From assembly GCA_947472765.1 (NCBI GenBank), contig CANJCM010000014.1, positions 1 to 64,000 on the forward strand: DNA of 64,000 bases, read 5' to 3'. Below are positions 42,918-51,104 of the stretch, in pieces. Below the pieces are notes generated by a model. That model was given only the letters and a program-made list of their open reading frames with translations, was not told the DNA's origin and did not search any database. A program made the translations under genes and the position numbers. Every line of letters starts with the position of its first letter. Positions within the stretch are counted from its first letter, which is position 1. The DNA comes from Opitutia bacterium. Its GTDB lineage: Bacteria > Verrucomicrobiota > Verrucomicrobiia > Opitutales > Opitutaceae.

Positions 42918-43364
42918 TCACCGCGCCTGCCGCTGATCCTTCCGCCCTTCGGCGTACGCCGTGAAGGTCTGGCCGATTTCGTCCCGCACGCGCCGGAAAA
43001 CCGCGAGTTTCTCCTCGTCGGTCCCCACCGCATGCGCCGGGTCGTCGAAGGGCCAGTGATGCCGGTTCACCTGTCCCGGGAACACCGGACACGCCTGATC
43101 GGCATTGCCGCACACCGTGATCACCGTCTCCACGGGCTGAGTCAGAAACTCGTTCATGTGCTTCGAGGTGTGCGCCGAGAGATCGATGCCGATCTCCCGC
43201 ATCACCTGAATCGCCAGCGGATGAACGTAACCGGCCGGCTTCGAGCCCGCACTTGCGACGTTCAGGAAGTCGCCGGCGACGGAGCGGAGGATGCCCTCCG
43301 CAAGGTGACTCCGGCACGAGTTGCCGGTGCAGAGAATGAGGACGGTGGGTTTGGAGGCAGTCAT
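42918..43364 (-). CDS. arsC: Arsenate reductase, LMW protein-tyrosine-phosphatase type
   Basis: 148 residues from ATG 43364. The catalytic loop is [16 protein letters not shown] (C-x5-R), the late cysteines include [14 protein letters not shown], and the acid loop is [10 protein letters not shown]. This is the thioredoxin-coupled ArsC type, which reduces arsenate to arsenite for export by ACR3. The gene starts two bases after the arsR stop, so the two are translated together. The extended frame to 43472 overlaps arsR and is a shadow. Confidence 0.96.
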   Translation of the reverse strand: MTASKPTVLILCTGNSCRSHLAEGILRSVAGDFLNVASAGSKPAGYVHPLAIQVMREIGIDLSAHTSKHMNEFLTQPVETVITVCGNADQACPVFPGQVNRHHWPFDDPAHAVGTDEEKLAVFRRVRDEIGQTFTAYAEGRKDQRQAR

Positions 43365-43366
43365 GT

Positions 43367-43717
43367 TCACTTCGGGGCGCAGCCGCATTCCTCGACCGCG
43401 GGGGCCAATTTCTTGAGGCGTGCCAGATCCTGACGAAACGCCGGCTCTTCGGCCGCGCAGTCCTGCAGGCAAGCGAGGTTCGCGGCGAGTTCGCGCGACG
43501 GCTTTTCCGGCAGCGAATAGACCATCCAGTTGCCCCGGCGCGTCACGGTGACGAGACCGCGGGTGCGCAGATACGCGAGGTGCTTGGAAATCTTCACCTG
43601 CGGTTCACGCAGCACGGACTGAAAGTGACACACGCAGAGCGGTCCCTGCGTCAGGAGGTGCAACAGCCGCAACCGGGTCCGGTCGCACAGGCACTCGTAG
43701 ATTTGCACCAGCTCCAT
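43367..43717 (-). CDS. arsR: ArsR-family transcriptional repressor
   Basis: 116 residues. A winged-helix domain reads [69 protein letters not shown]. The metal-sensing candidate is C-V-C in the LCVCHF helix (ELCVCDL in classic ArsR), with further cysteines at [11 protein letters not shown] and EECGCAPK. It should repress the ars operon and release on arsenite binding. It is the first gene of arsR-arsC-DUF6428-acr3. Confidence 0.95.
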   Translation of the reverse strand: MELVQIYECLCDRTRLRLLHLLTQGPLCVCHFQSVLREPQVKISKHLAYLRTRGLVTVTRRGNWMVYSLPEKPSRELAANLACLQDCAAEEPAFRQDLARLKKLAPAVEECGCAPK

Positions 43718-43760
43718 GCGGTGACCATGGACCGCAGACTATATTCCGCAAGAGGTATTT
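43718..43760 (-). promoter_or_regulatory. Putative promoter/operator of the ars operon
   Basis: The 40 bases before arsR contain an imperfect dyad ATTCC..GGTAT around 43742-43758 and an A/T-rich patch (TATTTAGTTTTTT). It is the expected place for ArsR binding, but the symmetry is weak. Confidence 0.3.
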
Positions 43761-43775
43761 AGTTTTTTCGGGGAT

Positions 43776-43812
43776 CGGGGAGATCGTCGTCTCACCGTTC
43801 CCGATCTCCCCG
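43776..43812. repeat. 11-bp inverted repeat between arsR and the GNAT gene
   Basis: CGGGGAGATCG (43776-43786) is mirrored exactly at 43802-43812, with a 15-base spacer. It lies downstream of the minus-strand GNAT gene and upstream of arsR, and could be a transcription stop. The rest of 43813-43922 has no gene. Confidence 0.5.
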
Positions 43813-43922
43813 GCCTTCCTGTTCGATAGGCTCGAACTCGGATTTTCCCTCGGTTTACCTCCTGTTCAAATGGATTGGATAACCGAGGCGAACCGGGAGC
43901 CGCCGCAGCTACCCGTGACCAG

Positions 43923-44348
43923 CTAAGGCATGATCTCCAGCGTGAGATTGTAATCGCGGTAGCCCACGCTGCGCCAGAAGGCGACGCCGCCGGGGTTGTG
44001 ACAGAGCACGTCGACCGTGAGCCGCACGCCGCGGGGCCAGATTTGCTGCTTGAGGATTGCGACCGCACCGCGACCGATGCCCAGGCGACGGCGATCACGG
44101 CGCACGAAAAACTGGCGGACGTGAATCAGCTCCGGCTCCTGCTTGAAGACGGCGTGGCAGACCGGTTCGTCGCCCGCCGAGAAAACGATGGCGCGATACT
44201 CGCCCGTCCGCAGCCAGTTTCGCATCCGCTCTGCGAGCTGCTCGACGTTCATCGGATTGCGGTGCTGCTCGTCGCGGATCAGCTGAAGATTCCAATCCGC
44301 GAGCAAGCCGACGTCGGCATCCGTCGCTTCGTGCCAGGTGAGGTTCAT
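43923..44348 (-). CDS. GNAT-family acetyltransferase
   Basis: 141 residues. N-terminal strand/helix WHEATDADVGLLADWN, then AIVFSAGDEPVCHAVFKQEPELIHVRQFFVRRDRRRLGIGRGAVAIL. The acetyl-CoA site is R-R-x-L-G-I-G-R-G (Q/R-x-x-G-x-G/A pattern), and the end is CHNPGGVAFWRSVGYRDYNLTLE. The substrate is unknown. It is monocistronic on the minus strand, 205 bases from arsR. Confidence 0.9.
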   Translation of the reverse strand: MNLTWHEATDADVGLLADWNLQLIRDEQHRNPMNVEQLAERMRNWLRTGEYRAIVFSAGDEPVCHAVFKQEPELIHVRQFFVRRDRRRLGIGRGAVAILKQQIWPRGVRLTVDVLCHNPGGVAFWRSVGYRDYNLTLEIMP

Positions 44349-44447
44349 TGGTTGGGGAGGTTGGCGAATAATCGGACGTCAATTCATGGAGCCTGAAGCC
44401 ACGAATCCAGGAGTCAGAGGCTCTTCGACATTCACTCGGTGTGATCT

Positions 44448-44493
44448 GTGCACTCCGTGGTCAAACTCCGGAGCCTTGGACCACAGAGTGCAC
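44448..44493. repeat. Inverted repeat with 15-bp arms, one mismatch
   Basis: GTGCACTCCGTGGTC (44448-44462) and its mirror at 44479-44493 (GACCACAGAGTGCAC). It lies in the 195-base gap between the GNAT gene start and the end of the cytochrome/sugar-dehydrogenase gene. The ACCACAGAGTGCAC wording resembles other intergenic repeats at 10026 and 52100. Confidence 0.6.
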
Positions 44494-44543
44494 GGATTGC
44501 ACGGAATCGACCAAGGCTCGGGTTTCGACCGAACACCCGGAAA

Positions 44544-45938
44544 CTACTTCGCCGGCGTGAGCCGCAGGACCTGATCGGGCTCGTTGAGCAAAATGTAGAT
44601 CGCTCCTTCGGGTCCGGTCTTGATGTCCCGCACGCGGCCGTAGCCCTTCATGAAGATCTCCTCCTCGGCCACTTTCTCGCCGTCGAGTTTCAGCCGCTTG
44701 ATCTCCTGAAACACCAGCGCGCCGACGAACGCCTGATTTTTCCACTTCGGAAACAGGTCACCGGTGTAGAACTCCATCGCACTCAGCGCGGGCGACGGCT
44801 TCCAGTATTTCACCGGCTGCTCCATGCCTTCCTTTTCGGTCAGGTTGGTGATGGGTTTGCCGTCGTAGTCGATCCCGTAGGAGATCACCGGCCAGCCATA
44901 ATTGCGGCCCAGCCTGAGAATATTCAGTTCATCGCCGCCCATCGGGCCATGCTCGGTGCCCCAGATTTGCCCGGTCACCGGGTGCTGGGCGATCCCCTGC
45001 ACGTTGCGGTTCCCGATCGTGAAGATCGCCTGGAGCGCGTCGGCGCGGCCGGCGTAGGGATTGTCCTTCGGAATCGAGCCGTCGCGGTTGATCCGGTAGG
45101 TCTTCCCGGCGGGCTTGTTGAGTTTCTGCACGTCGTCGTTCTCCCGGATGTCGCCGATCGTGAAGTAGAGCTGGCCCGCCTTATCGAAGAGCATCCGGCA
45201 GCCCCAGCGGCCGCGATTGATGAAGTACAAATCGTCCGGGACATTGAACAGCAGCTCCTGCTGCACCCAGCGGTAGTCGATCACCCGGCCGCGGATGATC
45301 CGCGTCATCGCCGGCCGCTCGTCGGTGCGGCCGCTGTTCCCGAGCGGATGAACGTAGCCGATGTAAATCCAGCCGTTGAGCGCATAGTCCGGGTCGATCG
45401 CGAGATCCAGCATGCCGCCGGTCCCGTACTGGACCGTCTCGGGCAGTCCGAGGATCGGCTCCGGATCGAGTTTGCCGTCCACGAGCCAGCGCAGGCCGCC
45501 GCGCTGTTCGGTGATCAGCGCGCGGTGCGCATCGACAAACTCGATGCCCCACGGCGACGAACGAAACCCGGTCTCGACCAACCGCTCGATGTGGACGGTG
45601 TAATCGGCGAGCTTGAGCGTGTCCGGTTTCGCCGCGGGCGCGGCAGGCATGGCATCGCGACTGGCGATGATGTAGTCGACGAGCCCCTCGATCTGTTGGG
45701 CGGAAAGCACTTTCCCCCACGGGATCATTTCCTTGCCCGCGATGCCGTAGGTGACGGTGCGGACCATCTCGGCCTTCGATCCGCCGTAGAGCCAGTCGCG
45801 CTTGCGGAGCGGGCTGTACTGGGCGGCGCCCTGCATCTGGGCGCCGTGACAGGCGGCGCAACTGGTCTGGTAGAGTTCGGCGGCGGTCTGCGCGGCGGCG
45901 CTCGCCGTCAGGAGGAGAAAAAGCAAAGCGGCTTTCAT
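44544..45938 (-). CDS. Cytochrome c / PQQ-type sugar dehydrogenase fusion
   Basis: 464 residues from ATG 45938 with a signal peptide (MKAALLFLLLTASAAAQ). A small N-terminal cytochrome c domain has CAACH near residue 28 and the axial-type segment EMIPWGKVLSAQQI. The C-terminal propeller matches soluble aldose sugar dehydrogenases: SPWGIEFVDAHRALITEQRGG, GMLDLAIDPDYALNGWIYIGY, RWGCRMLFDKAGQLYFTIGD, GNRNVQGIAQHP, GTEHGPMGGDELNIL and NYGWPVISYGIDYDG. It likely oxidises aldoses in the periplasm and hands electrons to its own heme. Most relatives have the heme domain at the other end or as a separate protein. Confidence 0.93.
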   Translation of the reverse strand: MKAALLFLLLTASAAAQTAAELYQTSCAACHGAQMQGAAQYSPLRKRDWLYGGSKAEMVRTVTYGIAGKEMIPWGKVLSAQQIEGLVDYIIASRDAMPAAPAAKPDTLKLADYTVHIERLVETGFRSSPWGIEFVDAHRALITEQRGGLRWLVDGKLDPEPILGLPETVQYGTGGMLDLAIDPDYALNGWIYIGYVHPLGNSGRTDERPAMTRIIRGRVIDYRWVQQELLFNVPDDLYFINRGRWGCRMLFDKAGQLYFTIGDIRENDDVQKLNKPAGKTYRINRDGSIPKDNPYAGRADALQAIFTIGNRNVQGIAQHPVTGQIWGTEHGPMGGDELNILRLGRNYGWPVISYGIDYDGKPITNLTEKEGMEQPVKYWKPSPALSAMEFYTGDLFPKWKNQAFVGALVFQEIKRLKLDGEKVAEEEIFMKGYGRVRDIKTGPEGAIYILLNEPDQVLRLTPAK

Positions 45939-46128
45939 GGGGTGCGCCACGCTTCGCGCGGAACCAGTCGCGCTCAATGCAAATTTAGCCAGACGCGGGG
46001 CCGGCCCGGTGGCACGGCACTGCCGACGACCGCTCCGGTCCGTAGCGATGCGCCCGCGCTCCAGCCCGCAACCGAAAGGCAGGATCCTGCCTCAGGCGCA
46101 CCGCCGTCGCCGCCAAACTTCCCACCTC

Positions 46129-46614
46129 ATGAAACTCAACTCCGCCAACCGCGGTTTCACCCTGATCGAGCTCATGATCGTGGTGTTGATTATATCCACC
46201 CTGACGATGCTGGGGTGGACCGCGGTGCAACGGATCAATTTGCGGTCGCGGACATCGGCTTATCAGAACGACTGCCGGGTGTTTGCCACGGCGTTCACCC
46301 AGTATGCGCAGGAAGCGGGAATTTTTCCGGCCGATGGCGGGCCCCACTTTGTTCCTCCCGTCATGGCGCCCTATCTCAGCAAAACCCGGTGGATGCGGGT
46401 GACGCCGTTCGGTGGCTATTACGATTGGAACAACATTGATTCGTGGGACGCCTACCCGGCCAGATTGCGGGCGTCCATTGCCGTCGCCGGGAGCACGATG
46501 ACGCTTTCGCAACTCCAACAGGTCGATCGCTGGATCGACGACGGCAACATCGCCACCGGCAACTTCCGCGTCATGGCCGCCGGGGCCACGGTGCTCTACG
46601 TGATCGAACCCTGA
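46129..46614 (+). CDS. Type IV pilin-like / prepilin-peptidase-processed protein
   Basis: 161 residues from ATG 46129. The leader ANRG-FTLIELMIVVLIISTLTMLGW has the prepilin cleavage site (Gly-Phe) with glutamate at +5 and a hydrophobic helix. The globular part (SAYQNDCRVFATAFTQYAQEAGIFPADG...DWNNIDSWDAYPARLR) resembles verrucomicrobial type II secretion/pseudopilin proteins. It is a lone gene; the GspA/GspB-like pair is 26 kb away and could belong to the same machinery. Confidence 0.9.
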   Translation: MKLNSANRGFTLIELMIVVLIISTLTMLGWTAVQRINLRSRTSAYQNDCRVFATAFTQYAQEAGIFPADGGPHFVPPVMAPYLSKTRWMRVTPFGGYYDWNNIDSWDAYPARLRASIAVAGSTMTLSQLQQVDRWIDDGNIATGNFRVMAAGATVLYVIEP

Positions 46615-46624
46615 ACCCTGTCTC

Positions 46625-46798
46625 ATGCTCACTTTCTCTTCGAAAAACCTCAGCGAGGACTGCACGCAGGTCGCCCCCGGCGGCGAAGTGCGAAGCGTCA
46701 AAATTGAAGCGACGGCCGCCTTGCTCCGGTTGTCGAACGGCTCAGGGCCATTCACCGCGGGCCTCGGTATGCGGGGCGTTGCCGGCCGCAGGCCATGA
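46625..46798 (+). CDS. Possible small hypothetical protein after the pilin gene
   Basis: A 57-codon frame starts at ATG 46625, ten bases after the pilin stop: MLTFSSKNLSEDCTQVAPGG at the start and GMRGVAGRRP at the end. The last codons lie in a short direct repeat GGCCGCAGGCCATGAG that recurs at 46853. The C-terminus may thus be repeat-derived. No family is recognised. Confidence 0.3.
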   Translation: MLTFSSKNLSEDCTQVAPGGEVRSVKIEATAALLRLSNGSGPFTAGLGMRGVAGRRP

Positions 46799-46884
46799 GT
46801 CCTTCGACGCGGGCCGTTGGCCCTTGCTCAGGACTATCAGCCCTATCTTTGGCCGCAGGCCATGAGCAAGCGAAGCGCGTCGAA

Positions 46885-46958
46885 TGGCTGCCCGACATGG
46901 ATTCGAACCATGACTAGGCGAGTCAAAGTCGCCTGTGCTACCATTACACCATCAGGCA
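46885..46958 (-). tRNA. trnQ: tRNA-Gln (anticodon TTG), CCA encoded
   Basis: A complete 74-base cloverleaf on the minus strand. The acceptor stem is TGCCTGA/TCGGGCA with one G-T pair, followed by G and an encoded CCA. The D-arm includes GGTGTAATGGTAGCAC, the anticodon stem GGCGA/TCGCC holds the loop CTTTGAC (anticodon TTG), and the T-arm is CATGGTTCGAATCCATG. The TTG anticodon reads CAA and, by wobble, CAG glutamine codons. A 3' terminator is not obvious; no other tRNA is adjacent. Confidence 0.95.
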
Positions 46959-47269
46959 AGAAAGTGCGGAAGGGACACGGTGCGGCGTGCGGAAGGCCGG
47001 TCAAGATTCGTTTCAGACTGCGTGGGACGGAAAAAAGGAGGCATACTAGGATTCGGAATCTCTCCCTCGGCGAGTCTCAATCGAGCGCGCTCGCCGTCGT
47101 GGGACGGCCACGTTTGAGCGGGCCGGTTGCGAAAGCGTGTTCGACTGCTCTCGCGCACCTTCCGTCGTGCAGAGCGGAAAATCGCTGAAATATCCCGAAT
47201 CCTGGCATCACCCCTCGTCTTCCACATCTGGCGCGGAATGGGAGGGCCGCCGATCAGCCGAGCCGGTGC
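46959..47269. other. Intergenic region upstream of tRNA-Gln, no gene seen
   Basis: About 310 bases with no protein-like frame. It should contain the tRNA promoter, but I could not place a convincing -35/-10 pair. Confidence 0.4.
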
Positions 47270-47448
47270 GATCCGCAGATGACGGAAGATTTCGAGCCGA
47301 TGGGACGAGCCGCGGACGGCAGAGGACGGAGGGCGGAGGACAGACAACGGACTACAGACCGCGCATCGGAACTTGGGATGGCCTTGGATTGGCTTCTGTG
47401 CGCCGGTTTGGGCAGTTATCTGCAGGCATCTTCAGTCATCTGCGGATC
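47270..47448. mobile_element. Inverted-repeat element with 21-bp ends
   Basis: GATCCGCAGATGACGGAAGA (plus one base, 47270-47290) is mirrored at 47428-47448 with one mismatch. The 137-base interior contains a GGAC/GGAG-rich tract (GAGGACGGAGGGCGGAGGAC) and no gene. The size and the long ends suggest a MITE. Confidence 0.65.
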
Positions 47449-47521
47449 CCCCACCCTGCTCGTACCTGGGCCCGATGGCCCGTGACTCGGTTTTCCCCGG
47501 CTGAACTCGATTTCCTGCCGG

Positions 47522-49447
47522 CTACTTTCCCCCGAAGCCGGCCCGCCAGTTGCCCACCATCTCGCTGGTGCGAAGAGCCCGGTCGTAGATCCGGACCTCA
47601 CGCATCTCCCCGCGAAACCGGAGAGCGACTGTGACTCGATCGGTAGCGGCAATCGTGCGCAGCTCGGGCGGAAAGCGGGCCCAGCCGAACTGGCGGCGAT
47701 CGCCGCCGTCGTTGAGTTTCCCGTCGACGACGAAGGAAATGATCTTGGGTCCGCCATCCACGATGATGCCGAAGTGCTGCCACTCGCCGACCTTGAGCAG
47801 GCCGGGATCGCAGTCCCACGAAATCTCGCCGAGGCCAAAGTCGCGCACGTCGCTGGAGAAGCTGCTCGTCGAGGAAGGCCCGAGCGCGCCGCGCAGCGAG
47901 ACTTGCACCGTGCCGCGGTCCGTCGTGCCCACCGAGAAGCCATTGCCGTTCTCATCGCGCGCCTCGATCAGCGTCTGGCCGCCCTCCGTCGAATTCAGCT
48001 TCACGGCGAATTCGACGGTGAAGCCTCCGCCTTCCTTCTCCTTCGTCGAGCCGAGATCCGGCAGGCGCGGCAACTTCAGCTGCCGTGCGCTCCGATCGAT
48101 GTCGGGCCCGCCGTCCACGACCAGTCCGTGGCGCGTGACGGTCCTGACCGTACGCTGATTCCAGAGCATCTCAAGGAATTCCGCCGGCACCTCGTGCACC
48201 CGCGCGATCGTCTTCTGCGTTTCGGTGATGAAGTAGCGCCCGGCGTCCGCCACGAAATCCGGATAACTCATGCGCACGCTCCAGTCGTCGTCGTAGAGGA
48301 GGATCTCCGGTTCCGACCAGGCGATCTCCTTGCCGGCGGGAGTGTCCACCTCGTGTCCAGCCGCGAGCCAGGCGGGATTGCGCTGGTTGGCGTAGGTGAA
48401 GCCACCGTGATTGTGGAACCAGTAGAGGTAGCGGCCATCGCCGGCGTTCCAAACGAAGTTGGCCGCGCGGGTGTGCTTCACCTTTCGCGCCCCCGGGCCG
48501 TAGGTCATGAATTCCGGCTTGGTCCACGTATGACCGCGGTCGCGCGAATACGCCTGGCCCGGATGATCCGTTTCGGTGCGATAGACGGTGAAGAGACTGC
48601 CGTCGGACAGTGCGACGATGCTGTGCTCCTCGGCAATCTCACCGGCCGGCGCGCGCAGGCCGACGTCGCCATCGGGCAGCGTTTCCCAGCGGATCTTCGT
48701 GGGATCGCGCTCCGTCAGCAGGTTGTCGCTGCGCAGGAAATTTCCCTCTGACTTCGTCATGAAGGTCGGGCCGAAATTGCCGACCTTGTGCAGGGTTACG
48801 TAGGCGGCGCCCTGATGAATCAGCGGACGGCCGACATGCCAGAAGAAACGCACCTTGCCGCCGTAGATGTTCGCGCGGTCGACCGCCGTTTCCCGGACGG
48901 GAATCTCGTAGCGCTCCTTTGACCAGGTCTTCCCGTGGTCGTCGCTATACTTGAACACGAAGTAGCCCAGCGTATCGACGCGCTTCTCCATGATGCCATC
49001 GGTCCGCTTCACCGCGCGCAGGTTGTCCTGGTTGTAATTGTAGAAGACGTAGAGCCGTCCGGCGGGCGTCTTCAGCATCGTGACGTAGGAGGACTCGGGC
49101 GGACCGGCCGGTTCGATCGCGATCAACGGCGACCACGTGCGACCGAAGTCGGTGCTCCGCGTCGCGACAATGTGCTGGCTGGTGGCGCCCTCGTGGCCGT
49201 CGGACGTGGTGATGACGCAGACCCACGCTCCGTCGTCGGCCTTCACGATGTACGGCTGATCCGCGTAATCTTCGTCTGGAATCGTCCAGCCGCTGACGAT
49301 GTTGCGCCAGTTCGCGGGAATTCCGGAGTTGGGCTGGCCCGTGGGCGACGCGGCGAACGCCAGGTGCTGGCTCCAGAGCAATAGAATTGAAACGACCGCG
49401 ACGAGCAGTCGCGGGATAAACGAGACGGTCCTGGGGGATGGCATCAT
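47522..49447 (-). CDS. Sialidase-like (BNR) protein with C-terminal LamG-like domain
   Basis: 641 residues from ATG 49447, with a signal peptide (IPRLLVAVVSILLLWSQHLAFA). The N-terminal propeller has Asp-box-like repeats (STDFGRTWSPL, SDDHGKTWSKE, SRDRGHTWTKP), typical of exo-sialidase-fold glycosidases. The last ~170 residues form a concanavalin/LamG-type jelly roll (GGFTVEFAVKLNSTEGGQTLIEARDENGNGF, VGEWQHFGIIVDGG, MREVRIYDRALRTSEMV). It probably binds or cleaves an extracellular glycan. True sialidase activity is not shown: the arginine triad is not obvious. Confidence 0.88.
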   Translation of the reverse strand: MMPSPRTVSFIPRLLVAVVSILLLWSQHLAFAASPTGQPNSGIPANWRNIVSGWTIPDEDYADQPYIVKADDGAWVCVITTSDGHEGATSQHIVATRSTDFGRTWSPLIAIEPAGPPESSYVTMLKTPAGRLYVFYNYNQDNLRAVKRTDGIMEKRVDTLGYFVFKYSDDHGKTWSKERYEIPVRETAVDRANIYGGKVRFFWHVGRPLIHQGAAYVTLHKVGNFGPTFMTKSEGNFLRSDNLLTERDPTKIRWETLPDGDVGLRAPAGEIAEEHSIVALSDGSLFTVYRTETDHPGQAYSRDRGHTWTKPEFMTYGPGARKVKHTRAANFVWNAGDGRYLYWFHNHGGFTYANQRNPAWLAAGHEVDTPAGKEIAWSEPEILLYDDDWSVRMSYPDFVADAGRYFITETQKTIARVHEVPAEFLEMLWNQRTVRTVTRHGLVVDGGPDIDRSARQLKLPRLPDLGSTKEKEGGGFTVEFAVKLNSTEGGQTLIEARDENGNGFSVGTTDRGTVQVSLRGALGPSSTSSFSSDVRDFGLGEISWDCDPGLLKVGEWQHFGIIVDGGPKIISFVVDGKLNDGGDRRQFGWARFPPELRTIAATDRVTVALRFRGEMREVRIYDRALRTSEMVGNWRAGFGGK

Positions 49448-49577
49448 GGGGTATGCGAGAGACGGGACGAAACTGGAGAACGATCGTACGATGCACGAGG
49501 GAAACATCCTCGCGCGTAAATCGCCCGGTGGAAGATGAGTGGCAAACCCCGCCCCGGCCATTTCATCGTCGTGCGGC

Positions 49578-50288
49578 ATGAACCTTCCGTCCGTCAGCCT
49601 TCCCGCCGGTTATCCGCGCATCCGGGTGGTGGAGACTTTCGATGAGTGGCTGGCCGCACCATTCTCTGACGGCATCAACGCGGTCTGCTGGCCGCGTGAA
49701 CTCAGCGGTGATTTTGCGGAGGTCGTGCGGCAGCTCGGCAGTATCGACGGCATCGCGCCGCTCAGCGCGGATCGGCTGCGCTCGCTGCCGCTGACCGCCG
49801 CGGGACGCGAAGCCGTGGAGGTGATGCTCGCCGACGAAGCCCGGCTGCGGGCCGCGGGGCTCGCGCCCGAGCTGAACGCCATCTCCGCCTATCCGCAGGA
49901 CGAGGAAGAGCCGCAGGCCCCGACGCACGTCTACTCTTTTCACGCCGACAGCGCGCCGATCGCGGCGGAAACGATCCTCTGCACCTATGCGGGCGCGCCG
50001 TCGGAAGGGTTGCGCAACGACGAGGCGCGGTGGCGGATCGACGACCCGGAAATTCGCGCCGACCTTCTGCGCCGGTTCGGCGGCGCGGATGACGACGATT
50101 TCCGCGCCCATCTGGCCGAGACGTGTCAGGACCTCCACTACGTCCCACTGGCTGGAGCCAGGCCTTTCAGCTTCGGCCTGGGCCATCTCTGGCGGATTGC
50201 GGTTCAATCCCCCGATTGCCCGGTGCCGCCCTGCATCCACCGCGCCCCGAAGGAACGCGGGGCTGGCCGGCTGCTGCTGATCGCGTGA
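49578..50288 (+). CDS. DUF1826-like protein
   Basis: 236 residues from ATG 49578. Blocks resemble DUF1826 in order: an early I-N-A-V-C-W-P-R (N-x-A-x-W-x-R in the family), a central FHADSAPIAAETILCTYAGAPSEGL (F-H-x-D...T-Y-x-G-x-x-S-E-W), and a final CIHRAPKERGAGRLLLIA (H-R-S-P...R-L-L-L). The conserved H-x-D and distal H/R are what iron/2-oxoglutarate-type folds use, but that is inference. No signal peptide. The assignment is by pattern only, and the protein is divergent. Confidence 0.6.
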   Translation: MNLPSVSLPAGYPRIRVVETFDEWLAAPFSDGINAVCWPRELSGDFAEVVRQLGSIDGIAPLSADRLRSLPLTAAGREAVEVMLADEARLRAAGLAPELNAISAYPQDEEEPQAPTHVYSFHADSAPIAAETILCTYAGAPSEGLRNDEARWRIDDPEIRADLLRRFGGADDDDFRAHLAETCQDLHYVPLAGARPFSFGLGHLWRIAVQSPDCPVPPCIHRAPKERGAGRLLLIA

Positions 50289-50311
50289 GGAGTCTCTCGA
50301 GGCCCGGAGGG

Positions 50312-50410
50312 GGTTGGCCGCAAAAAGGCATAGCGCGGCGGATTCCTTCGCGGCCAGCCCACGCGCCCGCCGAAATCGAAAATCGAGAATTCAAAATCGA
50401 AAATCCTTTG
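50312..50410. repeat. Inverted repeat and R3 tract upstream of the PAS gene
   Basis: GGTTGGCCGC (50312-50321) is nearly mirrored at 50350-50359, followed by an R3 tract (AAATCGAAAATCGAGAATTC and more, 50376-50407). The open frame of the next gene runs through it, but the translated NRKSRIQNRKS is repeat-derived and not part of the protein. Confidence 0.55.
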
Positions 50411-50445
50411 ACTGCCCGGGCGTCGATTCTACCTGTTCACGCGTG

Positions 50446-51009
50446 ATGCTGGCGGACGTACTCCAGGACCGGGCTTCGCTCTATGTGTCTGGCGCCATGA
50501 CGGCGCCGGAGCGGGAGAACTTTGAACTCGTGCTCGAGTTTCACACCGAACTGCGCGCGCTCGTCGCCGGACTCCAGGACACCGCCGCCGTCGCGATCCG
50601 GGCGACGGTCCCGGCCATTCTTCCTCCCGCAACGCTGAAGGAACGCCTCTTTGCCGCCCTGGCGCCGCAGGCCAAGCCGGAAGCCGAGCCCATGGTCGTG
50701 ACGAATTCTGCGGGAACGGTGCAATGGATCAACCCGGCCTTCACCGCGCTCTGTGGTTACACGCTCGCCGAGCTCCGCGGACGCAAACCCGGTGCGCTGC
50801 TGCAAGGACCCCAGACCGATCGCGCCGCCGTGGATCGGATTCGCACGGCCCTGCACGATCTACGCCCCTGCCGGGAGGAACTCCTCAATTATCACAAGGA
50901 CGGCAGCCCGTATCGGGTCGACGTGCGGATCACCCCGATCCTCGACGATGAACGGCAGCCACTCTGGTTCGTGGCGCAGGAGCGAAAGCTGGCGGACGTC
51001 GCGGCTTGA
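50446..51009 (+). CDS. Anti-sigma-like N-terminus fused to a Cys-less LOV-type PAS domain
   Basis: 187 residues from ATG 50446 (GTG 50443 is possible). Residues 1-75 (LADVLQDRASLYVSGAMTAPERENFE, then ELRALVAGLQDTAAVAI...LPPATLKERLFAAL) follow the pattern of the cytoplasmic helical part of zinc-less anti-sigma factors. Residues 82-178 are a PAS domain of the LOV type: NPAFTALCGYTLAELRGR, LLQGPQTDRAAVDRI, ELLNYHKDGSPYRVDVRITPI and WFVAQERK. The adduct-forming cysteine before LQGP is absent (glycine at that position), while the flavin-contact Asn and Gln are kept. It is probably a soluble sensor; there is no membrane span and no sigma gene nearby. Confidence 0.8.
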   Translation: MLADVLQDRASLYVSGAMTAPERENFELVLEFHTELRALVAGLQDTAAVAIRATVPAILPPATLKERLFAALAPQAKPEAEPMVVTNSAGTVQWINPAFTALCGYTLAELRGRKPGALLQGPQTDRAAVDRIRTALHDLRPCREELLNYHKDGSPYRVDVRITPILDDERQPLWFVAQERKLADVAA

Positions 51010-51104
51010 AGCGTGGCGCCGCGTCTCTGACCGGCGCGGTTCGATGGGTCGCTGCATTCGGTTCGACGCGGTGACTTTTTAACGCAGAGGGCGCGGAGGT
51101 TAAG

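Noticed and set aside
46885-47448. Integrated element at tRNA-Gln
   Set aside because: No integrase, no duplicated tRNA 3' end and no cargo genes; only a small inverted-repeat element lies nearby.
47522-49447. Confirmed sialidase
   Set aside because: Asp-box repeats are seen but the catalytic arginine triad and nucleophile could not be placed; only sialidase-like is supported.
50314-50445. Longer start for the PAS protein
   Set aside because: The added residues (NRKSRIQNRKS) are translated from an R3 repeat tract and have no relation to the protein.
50526-51009. Photoactive LOV receptor
   Set aside because: The cysteine that forms the flavin adduct is replaced by glycine, so classic LOV photochemistry is not expected.
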